Positions 61,841-64,000 of a DNA stretch of 64,000 nt are shown here, piece after piece. The stretch spans positions 1-64,000 of the forward strand of contig JAHCHL010000012.1 of assembly GCA_026129745.1 (NCBI GenBank), given 5' to 3'. The position numbers were made by a program, and so were the translations under genes. A model generated the notes under the pieces. The model saw only the letters and a list, made by a program, of their open reading frames with translations. It did not search any database and had not been told where the DNA came from. How positions within the stretch are numbered: the stretch's first letter is position 1; each line of letters starts with the position of its first letter. This DNA is from Fimbriimonadales bacterium. GTDB taxonomy: Bacteria; Armatimonadota; Fimbriimonadia; Fimbriimonadales; ATM1.

Positions 61841-62167
61841 CTACGCCAAGGCTCTTTCGAGAGCCTTCGCGATGTTGTCCTTGTTGGTGAAGCCGACGAT
61901 CTGGTCGACCACCTTGCCGCCTTTGAAGATGAGGAGGGATGGGATGCTCATAATCCCGAACTGGGCGGCCAGTTCACCCTCTGAATCGACGTCCACTTTG
62001 TAAACGTTGACCTTGCCTGCGTACTCCTCGGCGATTTTTTCGACCTCGGGAGCAATGGCTTTGCAGGGTCCGCACCACTCGGCCCAAAAGTCGATGAGAA
62101 CGGGAACTGCCGAGTTAACGACTTTGTCCTCAAATTCGGCTTGGCCTAGGGGAGATGCAACTGACAT
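61841..62167 (-). CDS. trxA: Thioredoxin
   Basis: 108-aa redox protein. Active site WCGPC at 31-35, then KAIAPEVEKIAEEYAG, and the cis-Pro loop SIPSLLIF. ATG 62167 with GGAGG nine nt upstream; the frame is open to 62440 but that extension is not thioredoxin-like and overlaps the divergent gene. It could in principle recycle MsrA-type enzymes in the cytoplasm, although the MsrA here is exported. Intact. Confidence 0.96.
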   Translation of the reverse strand: MSVASPLGQAEFEDKVVNSAVPVLIDFWAEWCGPCKAIAPEVEKIAEEYAGKVNVYKVDVDSEGELAAQFGIMSIPSLLIFKGGKVVDQIVGFTNKDNIAKALERALA

Positions 62168-62336
62168 TCGGTGTAACCTCCGATGGAAATGTGATGGATC
62201 AAGATTACCCGACGACCCGTCTCTACTTGCGAAAGAGTCGCAAGTCCGGGTAACAATCCCGACCAGATTGCGTCTAAATGGCGAAATCGCTTGGGTTCGC
62301 ATGCCTAAGCGGAGCAAACAGGAGGAACCAAGAAGC

Positions 62337-63092
62337 GTGAACGTTTGGGTTCGAAAAACGATTTTGGTGGCCGGAGCAGCGGTCACAGCGTCCTTTGCCG
62401 TAGCTGCCCCACCCGTGGAGGCAGGGCTGGCAGGCATCAAACTCTACGACACGGGCGTCGACGTGGTCAAGCGGTTTGGGTCGCCAACACACGTCATGCC
62501 GGTCGTCTTCGGCGGGGCGGCAGGCGGTGGTGGTGGCGCAGGCCAACCCGGTGGCGGTGGGTTCAGCGGTGCCGGAGCCGGCGGCGGCGGCGGTGCTGCA
62601 CTCACTCCCCAGGTCGACTTCATTGCTCCACCTTTGAGCATCAGAGGCATGCAGGGTCCTTCCGCAGCTGGCGCAGCGCCGGCAGGCGGTGGTCAAGGCC
62701 CATCAGCGGCAGGCGGTCCATCCGCAGCAGGCGGCGGAGGCGGCCAGGCCGGTCAGCTTCCCGAAGGCACTTTCTTTGTTCGATGGGTCTACCAGAGAGG
62801 CGGCGGCACAAGCATCAACTTCGTGCTCAACAAGTTCAATAAGGTCGTTCAGATTGAGGCGATGGGCCTCTCTGCCAGCAACGTCCGAACGGCAGGCGGC
62901 ATTCGACTCGGCTCTTCGATGCAAGATGTCATGACGAAGTACGAAACGCCCGACGCATACGATGTCGGCGGTGACTACTTCATGGTGAAGTTCTTGAGGC
63001 TCAGTCAAGTCGCGTTCCGATTCACACGCGAGACTGCGAAAATGCCCTATCGCGTGACCGGAATTGTCGTGTCTGCAGGAAAAGCCGAATAG
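62337..63092 (+). CDS. Secreted Gly-rich protein with two related terminal modules
   Basis: 251-aa secreted protein. GTG 62337 has GGAGG eleven nt upstream and gives a clean signal peptide (MNVWVRKTILVAGAAVTASF); ATG 62301 is also open. The first mature module GLAGIKLYDTGVDVVKRFGS and the last GGIRLGSSMQDVMTKYETPD look like copies of one beta-alpha unit, G-I-x-L-x-x-x-x-x-D-V-x-x-x-x-x-x-P. Between them is a long Gly/Ala/Pro/Gln-rich linker with repeated PSAAG. No known family. dnaG begins 7 nt after its stop. Confidence 0.75.
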   Translation: MNVWVRKTILVAGAAVTASFAVAAPPVEAGLAGIKLYDTGVDVVKRFGSPTHVMPVVFGGAAGGGGGAGQPGGGGFSGAGAGGGGGAALTPQVDFIAPPLSIRGMQGPSAAGAAPAGGGQGPSAAGGPSAAGGGGGQAGQLPEGTFFVRWVYQRGGGTSINFVLNKFNKVVQIEAMGLSASNVRTAGGIRLGSSMQDVMTKYETPDAYDVGGDYFMVKFLRLSQVAFRFTRETAKMPYRVTGIVVSAGKAE

Positions 63093-63099
63093 GCCGTGA

Positions 63100-64000
63100 A
63101 TGCATGATGATGTCGAGCAAGTTCGGACTCGGATCGATATCGTCGATCTCGTAGGCGAGCGGGTTCAACTCAAACGAAGCGGAAGTTCCTGGCGGGGTCT
63201 TTGTCCGTTCCACACGGAAAAGACCCCGTCTTTTCATGTGAATCCCCAGCGCGGCAGGTACACCTGCTTTGGATGCCAAGCGACCGGAGATGTTTTCGAT
63301 TGGGTAATGCGCACGGAAAACGTCGACTTTCGAGGCGCATTGGAGATCCTCGCCGCGCGAGCGGGCATCACCCTCAGCAAGAAATCTGGACCTTCCAGCG
63401 ACAACGTCGAGCGAATTCTCGACGCGTTAGAGTTTGCGGCCAAGCACTTCCAACGAGAGCTTCTTCGAAACCCACTCGCGCTTCATTACGCGCACTCAAG
63501 GGGACTCGACGAGACGACCATAGGAGCCTGGGAGATTGGTTTCGCGCCAGAAGACGCCGAGTCTCTTCCCGCGGCGCTCAAATCTGGCGGGATTCGGCTG
63601 GAAGACGCCGCTGCAGGAGGACTTCTCTCAGGTTCACCTTCTGAGGGCTATTTGCCGTTCTTTCGCGGAAGGCTGATGTTCCCCATTCGCAACGACAAGG
63701 GCCGGGTAGTCGCGTTTGGCGCTCGCGCTTTCGGCAATGACGAGCCGAAGTATCTGAATTCCCGCGACACGATTGTATTCAACAAGAGCCAAACACTATA
63801 CGGGCTTCACCTCGCAAAGAAACCGCTGATGGGGCTTCGAAGCATCGTAATCACCGAAGGATATTTGGATGTGATTGCGTGCCACCGATCAGGAATCGAG
63901 ACTGCAGTCGCTCCGCTTGGAACAGCCATGAACGAACGGCACGTGGAGGCGATCCGCAGGTGGGCAGATCGAGTAACCCTCCTCTATGACAGCGACAGCG
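63100..64000 (+). CDS. dnaG: DNA primase (partial, 3' end beyond window)
   Basis: Synthesises RNA primers for replication. The first 300 codons are present. CHC2 zinc finger: CPFHTEKTPSFHVNP and TCFGC. The catalytic TOPRIM region begins with IVITEGYLDVIACH and ends here in LLYDSDS. RNA-polymerase-like core segment GRLMFPIRNDKGRVVAFGAR is in place. ATG 63100 (MHDDVEQVRTRIDIVDLV) starts the family domain. The gene runs off the right edge at 64000. Confidence 0.95.
   Translation, partial: MHDDVEQVRTRIDIVDLVGERVQLKRSGSSWRGLCPFHTEKTPSFHVNPQRGRYTCFGCQATGDVFDWVMRTENVDFRGALEILAARAGITLSKKSGPSSDNVERILDALEFAAKHFQRELLRNPLALHYAHSRGLDETTIGAWEIGFAPEDAESLPAALKSGGIRLEDAAAGGLLSGSPSEGYLPFFRGRLMFPIRNDKGRVVAFGARAFGNDEPKYLNSRDTIVFNKSQTLYGLHLAKKPLMGLRSIVITEGYLDVIACHRSGIETAVAPLGTAMNERHVEAIRRWADRVTLLYDSDS

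Noticed and set aside
1-64000. CRISPR array, prophage, IS element or replication origin
   Set aside because: No regularly spaced direct repeats of 25-40 nt, no transposase, integrase or phage structural gene, and no DnaA-box cluster was seen.

Overview
The window reads as ordinary chromosome of a free-living, two-membrane (Gram-negative-type), motile heterotroph. Lipoproteins, MurJ, an Mla-type ATPase, MotAB, Hfq and MurQ sit beside an efp-accB-accC-nusB-folD gene order and several secreted carbohydrate-active proteins (GH38-like, GH109, parallel beta-helix). Gene content and mid-range GC suggest Armatimonadota, probably near Fimbriimonadia. This is inference from gene families, not from a marker phylogeny. 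UGA is an ordinary stop codon for many genes here.

Layout. 1-9034: a GH38-like hydrolase diverges from a membrane-anchored unknown; then an eight-gene minus-strand operon runs efp > Cys-rich membrane protein > accB-like > pseudopilin > accC > nusB > folD > htpX, most genes overlapping by 1-23 nt. 9148-11262: a lipoprotein converges on a thioredoxin-like gene interrupted by one in-frame UGA. 11411-13147: motA-motB. 13148-17309: an accessory patch with three related repeats, a secreted unknown, an ankyrin protein and a 5'-truncated two-gene unit. 17310-31591: RRM protein, fatty acid hydroxylase, DUF4139-like pair, antiporter, flavin halogenase-like enzyme, flippase, cysS, VanW protein and acyl-CoA ligase. 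31665-37095: mfd, then a B12-binding regulator divergent from a TIGR01777/COG1090 protein. 37139-48621: secreted hydrolase, MlaF-like ATPase, S41 protease, beta-helix protein, diguanylate cyclase, yajQ, msrA, GH109 and two unknowns. 48670-64000: ubiD, tRNA-Ser(CGA), rseP, uvrC, CYTH-CHAD, murQ, miaA-hfq-dapF, PilZ, murJ, trxA, a Gly-rich secreted protein and the start of dnaG.

Most notable points. (1) A candidate selenoprotein at 10066-11262: UGA follows Cys-Thr at the thioredoxin active-site position, the frame stays open for 326 codons, and a bacterial-SECIS-like hairpin lies just downstream. (2) The accB at its canonical locus has Gly in place of the biotinyl Lys, and a pseudopilin gene lies between it and accC. 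(3) A cobalamin regulator keeps the CarH W-x9-EH motif and the B12 ligand motif, but carries its DNA-binding domain at the C-terminus and of XRE type. (4) A mosaic dispersed repeat family (13700-17180). (5) Genome style: several leaderless-type promoters, one 29-bp bidirectional promoter, and convergent genes that abut or share stop codons.
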